Shown in pieces: positions 30,948 to 39,026 of a DNA stretch of 64,000 nt. How positions within the stretch are numbered: the stretch's first letter is position 1; each line of letters begins with the position of its first letter. This stretch comes from Fontibacillus puldeungensis (GTDB lineage Bacteria > Bacillota > Bacilli > Paenibacillales > Paenibacillaceae), in the NCBI RefSeq assembly GCF_042678945.1, contig NZ_JBHTLM010000009.1:62001-126000 (forward strand), given 5' to 3'. The notes below the pieces were generated by a model. That model saw only the letters and a list, made by a program, of their open reading frames with translations. It was not told where the DNA came from and ran no database searches. Made by a program: the position numbers and the translations under genes.

Positions 30948-33900
30948 ATGAATCAACGCCTTTATGGAATATGGTTGGGAGACGTGCTGTTTTGCTTCTC
31001 CGGTGAAATATCTGAATCTAAAGTGGACGCTTGGACGGCTGTGTTGAGACGGATCGAACCTCAGCCAGGAAGCCGTCCATTTAGTCATGCTGCGTTGCGG
31101 TTGGCGGAGGTAAGGTTTCCGGTCTCCTCCGCACGCAGATCGATAGGTTCCGGGGAACGTAAAGGCCTGATCGGGAGAACCATTGAGGGGCTGGCTCTGC
31201 CGGTGCCGGAGGCGTGGATGCTGCTGCTTCACTGGAATGAGATGCGGTGGGAGGAGCTCGGTATCAAGCCCGGGCCGGAAATGAACTTCTGGAGCAAAGC
31301 CGCTCAGTTTGCCCTGGATTTGCTTTTGCGCGGACGTATTGCGCCTGGCGTTCAGCAGGTAGCTAGCGGTGGACGGCGCCGGGGTGCGCAAGCGCAGCTG
31401 CGGGCTTCATGGGGACCTCTTCTTACGGAGAAGGGGGACGAGGAGCGGTTTCGCCAGCTTGCTGGATCTATGCCCCCTATTTGTCTGGCGGCGGTTCAAT
31501 CCGGAGGGGAGGAGACCGGGACACTAAAAAATCGGCAAATGGCGGTGCTCTATTCCTTTTTGACGGCGATGATCGATCATGAGACGCGAGCGGCAGTAAA
31601 GGACCTAGGCCGTAAGCTAAACCCCTGCCGGGCGGACTATCACCGGGGGTATTCCCCGCTTTCGGAATTGTGGTGGAACGGGCTATTAACCGGTGGGCCG
31701 CCTCTGGATATTCAAGGTAGCGCAGCCGAATTGGAGCAGCTGACTGCCGAAATTGAAGGTGCCAGCGGGGGCCGTCCGCAGGATGAAGAGGAACTGGACG
31801 GGGCTAAATCAGGGAGCTTGCGTCTATGCTTGCGAATTGAACCGACGGGGGAGGAGAACCCGGAATACATAGAACGGGGAAACACCGGGCTTCTTGCTTG
31901 GCGGTTGACGTTTTGGGGGGAAGGGGTCGAAGATGCGGGTGTGCTGCTTCCGGCAGGACTGATTTGGAGTTACCCTGGACGGGATATGGAGATTCGGGGA
32001 CGACTTTACCGGAATGTGCAGGAAAACTTGCTGATTCGGCTTGGTAAGGCTGCTGAGTTATCCCGTGAGTTGACTAATGCGATGCACAGCGCTCGTCCGG
32101 AGGGCCTGCTTCTTACCCATGAAGCGGTATATTCTTTTCTCAGCAAATCGGTAGCGAAGCTCCGTAAACACGGGGTTACTGTACAAATGCCTTCCCGCTG
32201 GACGAAGGAAGGAAGACGCCCTGCGGGAGTTCGGATTAAAGCACAAGGGTGGTCAGGTCCGCAATTGGAAAGCGGGTCAGCGAATACGCCAAGCCTTGGA
32301 GTAGATCAACTCGTAGCCTTTGAGGCGGAGGCGGTTCTGGGAGACCTAAAGATTTCGCTGGAAGAGCTATCGGAGCTGGCTGGCTCGAAGCATTCACTTG
32401 TTTTTTTTCACGGCGAATGGATCGAAATTGATGTAAAGGAAATCCGTCAGGTCCTTAAATTTATGAAGCGTCATGAGGCCGGAACGCTGTCCTTCCGCGA
32501 TCTGATGCTTTTGTCCTCCGGGGATGAGGAAGGACAATTGGACGGAGTGGACGTCAAAGAGCTTCAAACAGCCGGTATGCTGTCTATGCTCATGCAGGGC
32601 GAGCTCATCCGCAGCCCGCTTCTCAGACCTGTTCCTCCCGCTCTACACGGGACGCTGCGGCCTTATCAGGAGCGAGGATATCAGTGGCTCGCAACGATGG
32701 GTGAGCTTGGCTTTGGCGCTTTGCTTGCCGACGACATGGGCTTAGGAAAGACCATTCAGGTTATCACGGTGCTGCTCGACAACTTGGCGAAGGGGCTTGG
32801 GAAAAGTCTGATCATTTGCCCGACTTCCTTGCTCGGAAATTGGCAGCGTGAGTTTAACCGGTTCGCCCCGAAGCTGCGATTGTATGTTCATCACGGCAGC
32901 GACCGTGCTCGTGCTGATCGCTTTCAGCAGGAATATCAAGATGCCGATATCGTTCTTACAACGTACCAGCTGGCAGGTAGGGATACGATGGATTTGCGGT
33001 CGGTCGAATGGAACACGATCGTACTGGACGAAGCGCAGTATATTAAAAATTTCGGAACCAAACAAGCACAAAGCGTTATGAAGCTGATTGCGCCGCATCG
33101 GATCGCGATGACAGGGACGCCGGTCGAGAACCGGCTCAGTGAGCTATGGTCGATTTTTCAGTTTTTGAATCCTGGTTATCTTGGAACACATGCCTCCTTC
33201 CGAGCGCGGTTTACAAGCACGAGCGGAGAAAGTCAAAACCAAGAGCTTCGGAAGCTTCGTCACCTTGTCGCGCCGTTTCTTCTCCGGCGACTTAAGAGCG
33301 ATCCGGATATCCGCAAGGATCTTCCCGAGAAAATCGAAATTAAGTCTTACTGTGCACTTACTGCGGAGCAGGCACGGCTTTATCGGTCGGTAACCGATGA
33401 GTTGATGGCGAATATCGGCGACCATGCGGGGATCGCCCGTAAAGGGCTCGTGTTGTCCTCCCTGACCCGGCTTAAGCAGATATGCAATCACCCGGAGCTT
33501 GCAACTGGACGAAGCCGCATCGCAGACTCGGCTGTACGGTCTGGCAAGCTGGAGCGGCTCAGCGAGCTTCTCGACCTTATTATGGATAACGGTGAAGCAG
33601 CCCTTATCTTTACGCAATACGTGCGGATGGGTGAGCTTTTGCAGGAGCGGCTGGCTGCGCGTTACGGGATTGCTCCATTCTTTTTGCACGGAGGGGTATC
33701 TAAACCGGAGCGGGATGAAATGGTCCGCGCGTTTCAAGAAGGCGGGGGATCGCCGATCTTCGTACTGTCGCTAAAAGCGGGCGGGGTAGGTTTAAACCTG
33801 ACGCGCGCCAATCATGTTATTCACTATGACCGGTGGTGGAATCCGGCTGTCGAGAATCAGGCGACCGACCGGGTGTTTCGCATCGGGCAGCAAAAAAACG

Positions 33901-34091
33901 TCGAGGTGCATAAGCTGATTTGTCAAGGAACACTGGAGGAACGTATCGACGAATTGATCGAGCGGAAAAAGTCGCTGTCGGAGCAGGTCGTTGGCTCCGG
34001 TGAGCAGTGGCTGACAGAAATGTCCGATGATGAGCTGCGCAGTCTGATTGCGCTTCAACTGGACAGCTTCAGTGAGGAGGATGCGCGATGA
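30948..34091 (+). CDS. SNF2 family DEAD/DEAH-like helicase (YwqA-like)
   Basis: A 1047-residue SNF2 ATPase. The first 550 residues are a bacterial SNF2-associated region, with low similarity to anything I can name. The helicase core runs from about 590: Walker A DDMGLGKT, motif II LDEAQYIKN, motif III MTGTPVENR, motif V LSLKAGGVGLNLT and motif VI ATDRVFRIGQQ. It should act as an ATP-driven translocase on DNA or DNA-protein complexes. ATG 30948 has GGGAG seven bases upstream; a TTG at 30915 is the alternative. It overlaps the next gene by four bases, as with ywqA-ywqB in Bacillus, where the partner has a SWIM zinc finger. Confidence 0.9.
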   Translation: MNQRLYGIWLGDVLFCFSGEISESKVDAWTAVLRRIEPQPGSRPFSHAALRLAEVRFPVSSARRSIGSGERKGLIGRTIEGLALPVPEAWMLLLHWNEMRWEELGIKPGPEMNFWSKAAQFALDLLLRGRIAPGVQQVASGGRRRGAQAQLRASWGPLLTEKGDEERFRQLAGSMPPICLAAVQSGGEETGTLKNRQMAVLYSFLTAMIDHETRAAVKDLGRKLNPCRADYHRGYSPLSELWWNGLLTGGPPLDIQGSAAELEQLTAEIEGASGGRPQDEEELDGAKSGSLRLCLRIEPTGEENPEYIERGNTGLLAWRLTFWGEGVEDAGVLLPAGLIWSYPGRDMEIRGRLYRNVQENLLIRLGKAAELSRELTNAMHSARPEGLLLTHEAVYSFLSKSVAKLRKHGVTVQMPSRWTKEGRRPAGVRIKAQGWSGPQLESGSANTPSLGVDQLVAFEAEAVLGDLKISLEELSELAGSKHSLVFFHGEWIEIDVKEIRQVLKFMKRHEAGTLSFRDLMLLSSGDEEGQLDGVDVKELQTAGMLSMLMQGELIRSPLLRPVPPALHGTLRPYQERGYQWLATMGELGFGALLADDMGLGKTIQVITVLLDNLAKGLGKSLIICPTSLLGNWQREFNRFAPKLRLYVHHGSDRARADRFQQEYQDADIVLTTYQLAGRDTMDLRSVEWNTIVLDEAQYIKNFGTKQAQSVMKLIAPHRIAMTGTPVENRLSELWSIFQFLNPGYLGTHASFRARFTSTSGESQNQELRKLRHLVAPFLLRRLKSDPDIRKDLPEKIEIKSYCALTAEQARLYRSVTDELMANIGDHAGIARKGLVLSSLTRLKQICNHPELATGRSRIADSAVRSGKLERLSELLDLIMDNGEAALIFTQYVRMGELLQERLAARYGIAPFFLHGGVSKPERDEMVRAFQEGGGSPIFVLSLKAGGVGLNLTRANHVIHYDRWWNPAVENQATDRVFRIGQQKNVEVHKLICQGTLEERIDELIERKKSLSEQVVGSGEQWLTEMSDDELRSLIALQLDSFSEEDAR

Positions 34092-34867
34092 GCCAAAACG
34101 ATACGCCTATGCCGCCTGAAGGCATTTCGATTCAGTTTAACGAGAATGAGGCATTAATTGAATGGATAGAGGGACATACGGTATCAGTTCCTCTTGCTTC
34201 GGATTGGGGCGAGTCCCCAAATGCGCTGCTGCAGCAGCTGCGGGAGCAGCCGGACAAGCTCGTGGCCTTGCTGGAGAAGGGCGCTGAGGGCATTTCGATG
34301 CTGCTGCCGGCAAGCCCGCCGTGGCCGGCGCACGGGATTGAAGGCGCCCGCGGCAGGGCGCGCTGCTCCTGCGGCGAGCCCGCATGCGCGGAGCCGGCGC
34401 GGGCGATTGCATACGGCGCTGCCGCATGGGCGGCCGATGCCGAGCTGCGCCTGCGGGCGCTCGGCTGGACGCGCGAGGCGCTGCTTAGCGCCGTGTGGGG
34501 CGCCTGGGCAGCAGAAGCCCCGCTGCCCGATCCCGAAGCGGCCCTCCGCCATACGGCGGGGCCGCCGGAGGCGGAAAAGAGGCCGGCGGCTCCGGCGGGA
34601 GCCGTCATGGCCGAATGGCTGGCGGAGGCCGCCGAGCAGGGGCGGCTCCACCAGCCAGGGCCGGAGTTCCACGACGTACGCGTGGAACTCCGCAGCGCGG
34701 CCGCGGGCAGCGGGCCGGCCCCGCAAGGCCCAGACCCTGGGCCTTGGGCTGCGCTGCTGCCCGGCGTGCCGGGGGCGGCGAAGGGCCTGGCCCTCGTCGC
34801 CGCTCAGGTGATGCAGCGGGCGGAGGCGCTCGCCGCCGCGCTGCCGAGAAAGCCGCGCCGACCGTAG
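34088..34867 (+). CDS. GC-rich protein with degenerate SWIM-like motif
   Basis: A 259-residue protein co-translated with the SNF2 gene (ATGA overlap). Near residue 95 the pattern CSCGEPACAEPARAIAY mirrors a SWIM zinc finger (CxC...CxH), but the final His is replaced. From about residue 45 the sequence is extremely rich in Ala, Gly, Pro and Arg and the DNA is far more GC-rich than its neighbours. It therefore looks like a drifting, low-complexity member of the SNF2-partner family. The frame is intact with an in-frame start and one stop. Function unknown; gene call fairly firm because of the overlap. Confidence 0.7.
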   Translation: MSQNDTPMPPEGISIQFNENEALIEWIEGHTVSVPLASDWGESPNALLQQLREQPDKLVALLEKGAEGISMLLPASPPWPAHGIEGARGRARCSCGEPACAEPARAIAYGAAAWAADAELRLRALGWTREALLSAVWGAWAAEAPLPDPEAALRHTAGPPEAEKRPAAPAGAVMAEWLAEAAEQGRLHQPGPEFHDVRVELRSAAAGSGPAPQGPDPGPWAALLPGVPGAAKGLALVAAQVMQRAEALAAALPRKPRRP

Positions 34868-34883
34868 GTTCTGGCGCGGCTAC

Positions 34884-34943
34884 GGCAAACGGGGCGTCCC
34901 CAAGTCATGGTGGAATACCTGACTTGGGGACGCCCCGTTTGCC
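34884..34943 (+). other. 24-bp perfect inverted repeat after SNF2 operon
   Basis: Arms at 34884-34907 and 34920-34943 are perfectly complementary over 24 bp, starting GGCAAACGGGGCGTCCCC, with a 12-base loop. No T-run follows on either side. It begins 17 bp after the stop codon. It may stop transcription in both directions or cap the mRNA; it could also be a small mobile remnant. Confidence 0.8.
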
Positions 34944-34984
34944 TTAGAAGTTGGACCTATAGGAATATAAGCCAACTAAGCCAA

Positions 34985-35172
34985 CTAATTGTATTTTCTA
35001 CATCTAATTTGATCGACATCGGCAAATTCAAGCGAATAGCTGCAAAAAGTACATTTAAAATTGAGCAGATACGCGAAAATCGTAAAAATCGCTCAAATTA
35101 AATGTAGGTTATGCAGCTAAAGTGTTGAATACTCGGCGATGCCTCAAATTAACTGCAGTTTTTACATTTAAA
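34985..35172. repeat. Family B repeat cluster 3 (four units)
   Basis: Four 24-bp units at 34985-35008, 35036-35059, 35098-35121 and 35149-35172, start-to-start 51, 62 and 51 bp, the same as cluster 2. Halves resemble CTAATTGTA, ATAGCTGCA, TTAAATGTA and TACATTTAAA. It follows the 24-bp inverted repeat and precedes convergent gene 35562. Confidence 0.9.
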
Positions 35173-35550
35173 CCAGCCAGATAGTCTCAAAGTTCATAGC
35201 GGGACCCTATAAACACTGATCCCCTTAGCCCTATCAACTTGTTCGAACACCTCGCTCAATCGGCGCAAACATTCCACTACTGGGCCACTTACTCATCAGT
35301 CACACCCAACGAGTTATGTTCACAACCTGGCTTCCCGCCTACACGCACCCAGCAGCTCACCACGCACCGCCCATAATTGCTCCCAATTTCACTCGCTCAA
35401 TCTCCGCCGATCAGCTATCTGTCCGCCTTAGCACGCGCCTCATTCGGCGATTCGCCCCGCATACATGCTTACACGCTATACGCAATCTGCGGTGGCTCAC
35501 ACCTTCTGTCTTCGCACGGGCCTTGTGCAACTGGTGCCAGAACAGTCTAA
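35173..35550. other. C-rich intergenic stretch with no supported gene
   Basis: About 380 bp with marked C over G excess on the plus strand. A plus-strand frame at 35316-35660 runs antisense into the alarmone synthetase gene, lacks a ribosome site and has no recognisable domain. I see nothing else. Confidence 0.5.
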
Positions 35551-35578
35551 CAGCGCTGCCCTTACTCCGGCAGCGCTG
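35551..35578 (-). terminator. Hairpin spanning the stop codon of the alarmone synthetase gene
   Basis: Perfect 10-bp stem CAGCGCTGCC/GGCAGCGCTG with an eight-base loop that contains the TAA stop of the gene at 35562. The T-run is weak, so it may be a stabilising hairpin as much as a terminator. Confidence 0.55.
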
Positions 35579-36278
35579 CCTCCGAGACGTCCATGATTTC
35601 CTTGCGGAGTCCGTGCATTTTTTTATCGAGGGCATCGGCGGCCTTGGCGGCTTCGGATAGCTCCTGCACGACGTGAGGAGGAACCTGCTTGTCGTATTTG
35701 TAGAACAAAATATGCTCCATGCTGGCCCAGAAATCCATGGCGAGCGTGCGCATTTGGATTTCGACCTTCATCCAGCGCTGTCCTTCAAACAAAGTGAGCG
35801 GCACCGCGACGATGACGTGCAGGCTTTGATAGCCGTTGGGCTTGGGCTTGGCGATGTAATCCTTGATCTCCAAAATCTTAATGTCTTCCCGCTGCTGCAA
35901 ATGGTCCAGCAAGCTGTAGATATCGCGGACAAAGGAAAACACGATCCGCATTCCGGCAATATCATGAATTTGATTGACCATGTTGTCGACCGTCATGTCG
36001 AGGCCCTTGCGTTCCAGCTTATCTAAAATACTCTTCGGTTCCTTGATCCGAGTCTTGATGTGCTCGATCGGGCTGTATCCGTTGTGGATTTTCCACTCCG
36101 TTTGGATCAGCTTGATTTTATTCTTCAATTCGTCCAGAGCTAGCTGGTACAAGAAGGGGAGCTTCTTCCACTCCTCTAATTTACGCAGCTCATCCTCGCC
36201 GATTTCCCATTGATAGAGTTGTCGCAAATCCAACTGCTTCAAAAGACTGTCATTGGGATTCATGTCCGTTATACTCAA
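35562..36278 (-). CDS. Small alarmone synthetase (RelQ/YjbM-like)
   Basis: A 238-residue RelA/SpoT-type synthetase without hydrolase or regulatory domains, so it should make (p)ppGpp from ATP and GTP/GDP. Visible: RIVFSFVRDIYSLLD, IKDYIAKPKPNGYQSLH (substrate Tyr stacking region) and VEIQMRTLAMDFWASMEH (catalytic Glu), as in B. subtilis YjbM. I chose TTG 36278 because AGGAGAAG is seven bases upstream; the ATG at 36263 is a close alternative, and the upstream extension to 36317 overlaps the ribosome site. Single gene. Confidence 0.9.
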   Translation of the reverse strand: MSITDMNPNDSLLKQLDLRQLYQWEIGEDELRKLEEWKKLPFLYQLALDELKNKIKLIQTEWKIHNGYSPIEHIKTRIKEPKSILDKLERKGLDMTVDNMVNQIHDIAGMRIVFSFVRDIYSLLDHLQQREDIKILEIKDYIAKPKPNGYQSLHVIVAVPLTLFEGQRWMKVEIQMRTLAMDFWASMEHILFYKYDKQVPPHVVQELSEAAKAADALDKKMHGLRKEIMDVSEAALPE

Positions 36279-36745
36279 CAATAATCTTCTCCTAATCGGG
36301 CATTCAAAAAGTCGCAAATAGAGATTCCCGAAGGACTCATATAACCTGCTTTAAGTGGAATCAGCTGAAGGCAAAGAAATCGCTTTCAGCACAAATGCAA
36401 AAAGCAGGTCCCCACTTCGAAAGGGGGCTGCAAACAATATATTTGCTGCTAACCGCTTTCTTAAAGTCTTATTGATAAGCGCGGGATGGAGACGAAAACC
36501 GGGTGCGATAACTTTGACCTTTTGAACGCGCAAAATAATAAAATGACTTCCTATATTATTGTACCTTGAACAGCCCGGTAAAATCAAAATTAATAGTGGA
36601 AGCGGAACGCTTTCCAAGGGTTAAAAATAGGTATGAAAAGACCCGATAAAAAGTAAGGTGTGAAGCGACACCCGACTAAGGGCGGTTTCCACCGGCACGT
36701 AAAATCTGGTATGATAATGAATATTTCACGGGGAGGAATCGTGTC
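36279..36745. other. Intergenic region before zinc-ribbon gene
   Basis: No supported gene. A hairpin (GCAG..CCCC with GGGG..CTGC) lies at 36404-36431. A probable -10 for the next gene is TATGAT/GATAAT at 36712-36720, 26-34 bp before the ATG; no convincing -35 is visible. Confidence 0.45.
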
Positions 36746-37522
36746 ATGAATATTTTACAGCGGATAAAAGATGGTGCGGGCAAGGTGACCGATCGCGCGC
36801 AAAATGCCGTGGAAATCGGGAGACTGAACACGCAAATTTCAAATATTGAACGTGAACTCGGACTGTATTTTCAAAGAATGGGTGAAGTTTTTTTTGACGG
36901 CTACCGTTCAAAAGACATGTCCCAGGCCGAAAAGGAAATGCTGGAGCTTGCCAAAACCTGTGATTTGCTCGTGGAGGAGCGAGATGAGATCCGGGTCAAA
37001 ATCGCCGAGCTCAAAAATGAGAAATTGTGCGGTGCGTGCGGTAAGGCAGTGACGGAGGATGCGGTGTACTGCCAATATTGTGGGCATAAGCTGACCAGAA
37101 ATAAACCTGCCGCTAAGGCTGATGCGAATGAAGCGAAGGCGGAGCCCTCCAGCGAATGGGCTGCAGCAGCCGGTTTGGAAATTCCAGCAAAATCACAAAG
37201 CAAAGAGAGCGAGCTTGACCTGTTGTTTAACGGGGTGATAGCGGAAATGAAGGAGGAACAAATTGCCGATGCCCGGGAGACGGTCGATCCTGAGGAGGAA
37301 GCCCGCCTTCTTCGCGATTTGGAACGGGAGCGTAAGCGTCAAGAGGAACTGGATCGCCGCATCCGCACCTGGACGCAGGGTGCTGATAATATAGCAGTGC
37401 CGAATTCCGACGCCTCAGCTCCGGAAGAGATCAAGGTAGCAACGGCGAAGTGCCAAATCTGTTCAGCTACGCTAGTGAAGGGCACGAAATGGTGTCCGAA
37501 CTGCGGATCTGAGCAAATCTAA
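36746..37522 (+). CDS. Zinc-ribbon protein with N-terminal coiled coil
   Basis: A 258-residue soluble protein. Residues 1-85 are a heptad-like coiled coil. Two zinc ribbons follow: CGACGKAV...YCQYCGHK near 93-115 and CQICSATL...KWCPNCG at the C-terminus. A charged, Glu-rich linker joins them. ATG 36746 has GGGGAGGA upstream. The layout suggests a scaffold or regulator. I do not know its partner; no neighbour hints at function. Confidence 0.8.
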   Translation: MNILQRIKDGAGKVTDRAQNAVEIGRLNTQISNIERELGLYFQRMGEVFFDGYRSKDMSQAEKEMLELAKTCDLLVEERDEIRVKIAELKNEKLCGACGKAVTEDAVYCQYCGHKLTRNKPAAKADANEAKAEPSSEWAAAAGLEIPAKSQSKESELDLLFNGVIAEMKEEQIADARETVDPEEEARLLRDLERERKRQEELDRRIRTWTQGADNIAVPNSDASAPEEIKVATAKCQICSATLVKGTKWCPNCGSEQI

Positions 37523-37770
37523 TCGTGAAATGTTCACCAGGTTGTAATAAATAGCTCCGTAAGGTTAGGCGAGATGTCCGTAGTATGAATTAGATGCGTT
37601 TTCCGCCGGTACGGTGGTAAAGGAGCTCGTGTAAACGTCCCTTTGCGTCGGCCCGGCTTTAATTTTTTATCGTGGCTGATTGGAGCAAGCTATGCTGCGG
37701 ATGCTCCCATGAGATGGGGGAGAAGATATAGTATTGTCCAATGAATTTTAGTAGCAGGAGGAAGATAAGT

Positions 37771-38076
37771 ATGGAGTGCATCGTTCACTTTGAGGTTATG
37801 CATCACGATGGGGTGAAGGAATTAAGAGGACTGATCTATCCGAAGGAAGGAAATATTCCGACCGAAAGTGATTTTTTGCAGATGTTTGAAGAAATGGGGT
37901 ACAAGCTTCGCCTGGAGGATCGTGAAAATTTGGTATTTAAGCCGGTAGAAGCAGGGGCGGATTACGACCGGGTTCGCGTACGTAGATTGGATACCGGAGA
38001 GAAGAGCTATAAGGAAGACGGCGATTTAAAGTCTCTTCTGACCAACCTGATTCCACGATCATCCCGGCCCCTCTAA
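37771..38076 (+). CDS. Conserved small protein of unknown function
   Basis: A 101-residue protein beginning MECIVHFEVMHHDG. It is hydrophilic with alternating charged residues and predicted mixed alpha/beta. ATG 37771 has GGAGGAAG about seven bases upstream; the ATG at 37741 lies before that site. It stands alone between the zinc-ribbon gene and the riboswitch. I do not recognise the family. Confidence 0.7.
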   Translation: MECIVHFEVMHHDGVKELRGLIYPKEGNIPTESDFLQMFEEMGYKLRLEDRENLVFKPVEAGADYDRVRVRRLDTGEKSYKEDGDLKSLLTNLIPRSSRPL

Positions 38077-38148
38077 AATTACCTCTTTATTTTCCCGGAC
38101 AGTTTGCGTTATACTTCTAACATTGTGTGAAAGTATAATTCATTGATT

Positions 38149-38217
38149 TTCTCGTATATGTGCAGGAATCGGCCTGCATGTCTCTACCTGATCACCGGAA
38201 TGATCGGACTACGGGAG
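38149..38217 (+). promoter_or_regulatory. Purine riboswitch aptamer, guanine type
   Basis: P1 pairs TTCTCGTA (38149-38156) with TACGGGAG (38210-38217). P2 is TGCAGG/CCTGCA, followed by the conserved GTCTCTACC. P3 is CTGATCA/TGATCGG with loop CCGGAA. The binding-site base before P1 closes in GACTA, with C rather than U, so the ligand is guanine, xanthine or hypoxanthine, not adenine. A -10 TATAAT lies at 38134-38139, but that overlaps the expected leader spacing poorly, so the promoter is not certain. xpt follows. Confidence 0.9.
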
Positions 38218-38299
38218 GAGCACTATTTCTGTCCAGCCTCTGGCGGCCTAAAGCTTATCTAAGCAGGGCTGAAAATATAGGGTGTTTCTTTCTGCCATA

Positions 38300-38334
38300 G
38301 TCCATTTTCCGTTTAAGGGGAAATGGGCTTTTTT
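38300..38334 (+). terminator. Riboswitch expression-platform terminator
   Basis: Stem CCATTTTCC/GGGGAAATGG with a short loop, followed by GCTTTTTT. It lies 83 bp after the aptamer and 39 bp before the xpt start, so guanine binding should favour it and stop transcription. Confidence 0.8.
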
Positions 38335-38372
38335 GCGCATTTACGAGATGTATAGTTTAAGGGGGAACTGTA

Positions 38373-38960
38373 GTGAAGTTGCTTAAGGACAAGGTTATGT
38401 CCGAAGGAATCGTGCTGGGTAACCAGGTATTGAAGGTGGATTCCTTTCTGAATCATCAGATGGATCCGGTGTTGATGAAGGAAGTCGGAAAAGAGTTTGC
38501 ACGTCATTTTGAGGGGGAACAGATCACCAAGGTGCTTACTATCGAATCTTCAGGCATCGCCCCGGCGATTATGACGGCCCTGGAGCTCGGCGTTCCGATG
38601 ATTTTTGCCCGTAAAAATAAATCGTTAACTTTAAAGGAAAATATTCTCGTGGAAAAGGTCTACTCCTTCACCAAGCAGGAAACGAACGAAATCACGGTAT
38701 CCAAAAAATTCTTGGATGAAAATGACCGTGTACTCATCGTGGACGATTTCCTGGCCAACGGAGAGGCAGCGTTTGGACTGGCCCGGATCGTGGAGCAGGT
38801 GGGCGCCAAGGTGGCCGGGATTGGTATCGTCATTGAAAAGTCATTTCAGCCGGGCGCACGGCGCTTGAAGGAAGCAGGGTACCGGGTGGATTCTTTAGTT
38901 CGAATCGCCGCTTTGGAGAACGGTACAGTCACTTTTGTGGATGACCAAACGAACGAGTAG
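38373..38960 (+). CDS. xpt: Xanthine phosphoribosyltransferase
   Basis: A 195-residue type I phosphoribosyltransferase of the Xpt family, the normal length. It turns xanthine plus PRPP into XMP. The PRPP loop is VLIVDDFLANGEA near 125-137; the N-terminal MKLLKDKVMSEG is family-typical. GTG 38373 has GGGGGAA upstream. The riboswitch controls it and pbuX follows 66 bp later, the same order as B. subtilis xpt-pbuX. High confidence. Confidence 0.96.
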   Translation: MKLLKDKVMSEGIVLGNQVLKVDSFLNHQMDPVLMKEVGKEFARHFEGEQITKVLTIESSGIAPAIMTALELGVPMIFARKNKSLTLKENILVEKVYSFTKQETNEITVSKKFLDENDRVLIVDDFLANGEAAFGLARIVEQVGAKVAGIGIVIEKSFQPGARRLKEAGYRVDSLVRIAALENGTVTFVDDQTNE

Positions 38961-39026
38961 CGGAATGAATCATTAGTCGCTTTATTCATTATTCATCATT
39001 CATCATTTAGGGAGGAACCTATTCAC

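Noticed and set aside
34132..34811. Several long frames on both strands within the SNF2 partner gene
   Set aside because: Extreme GC content removes stop codons in all frames. Only the frame overlapping the SNF2 stop has a coupled start.
35316..35660. 114-codon plus-strand frame
   Set aside because: No ribosome site; runs antisense into the alarmone synthetase gene.
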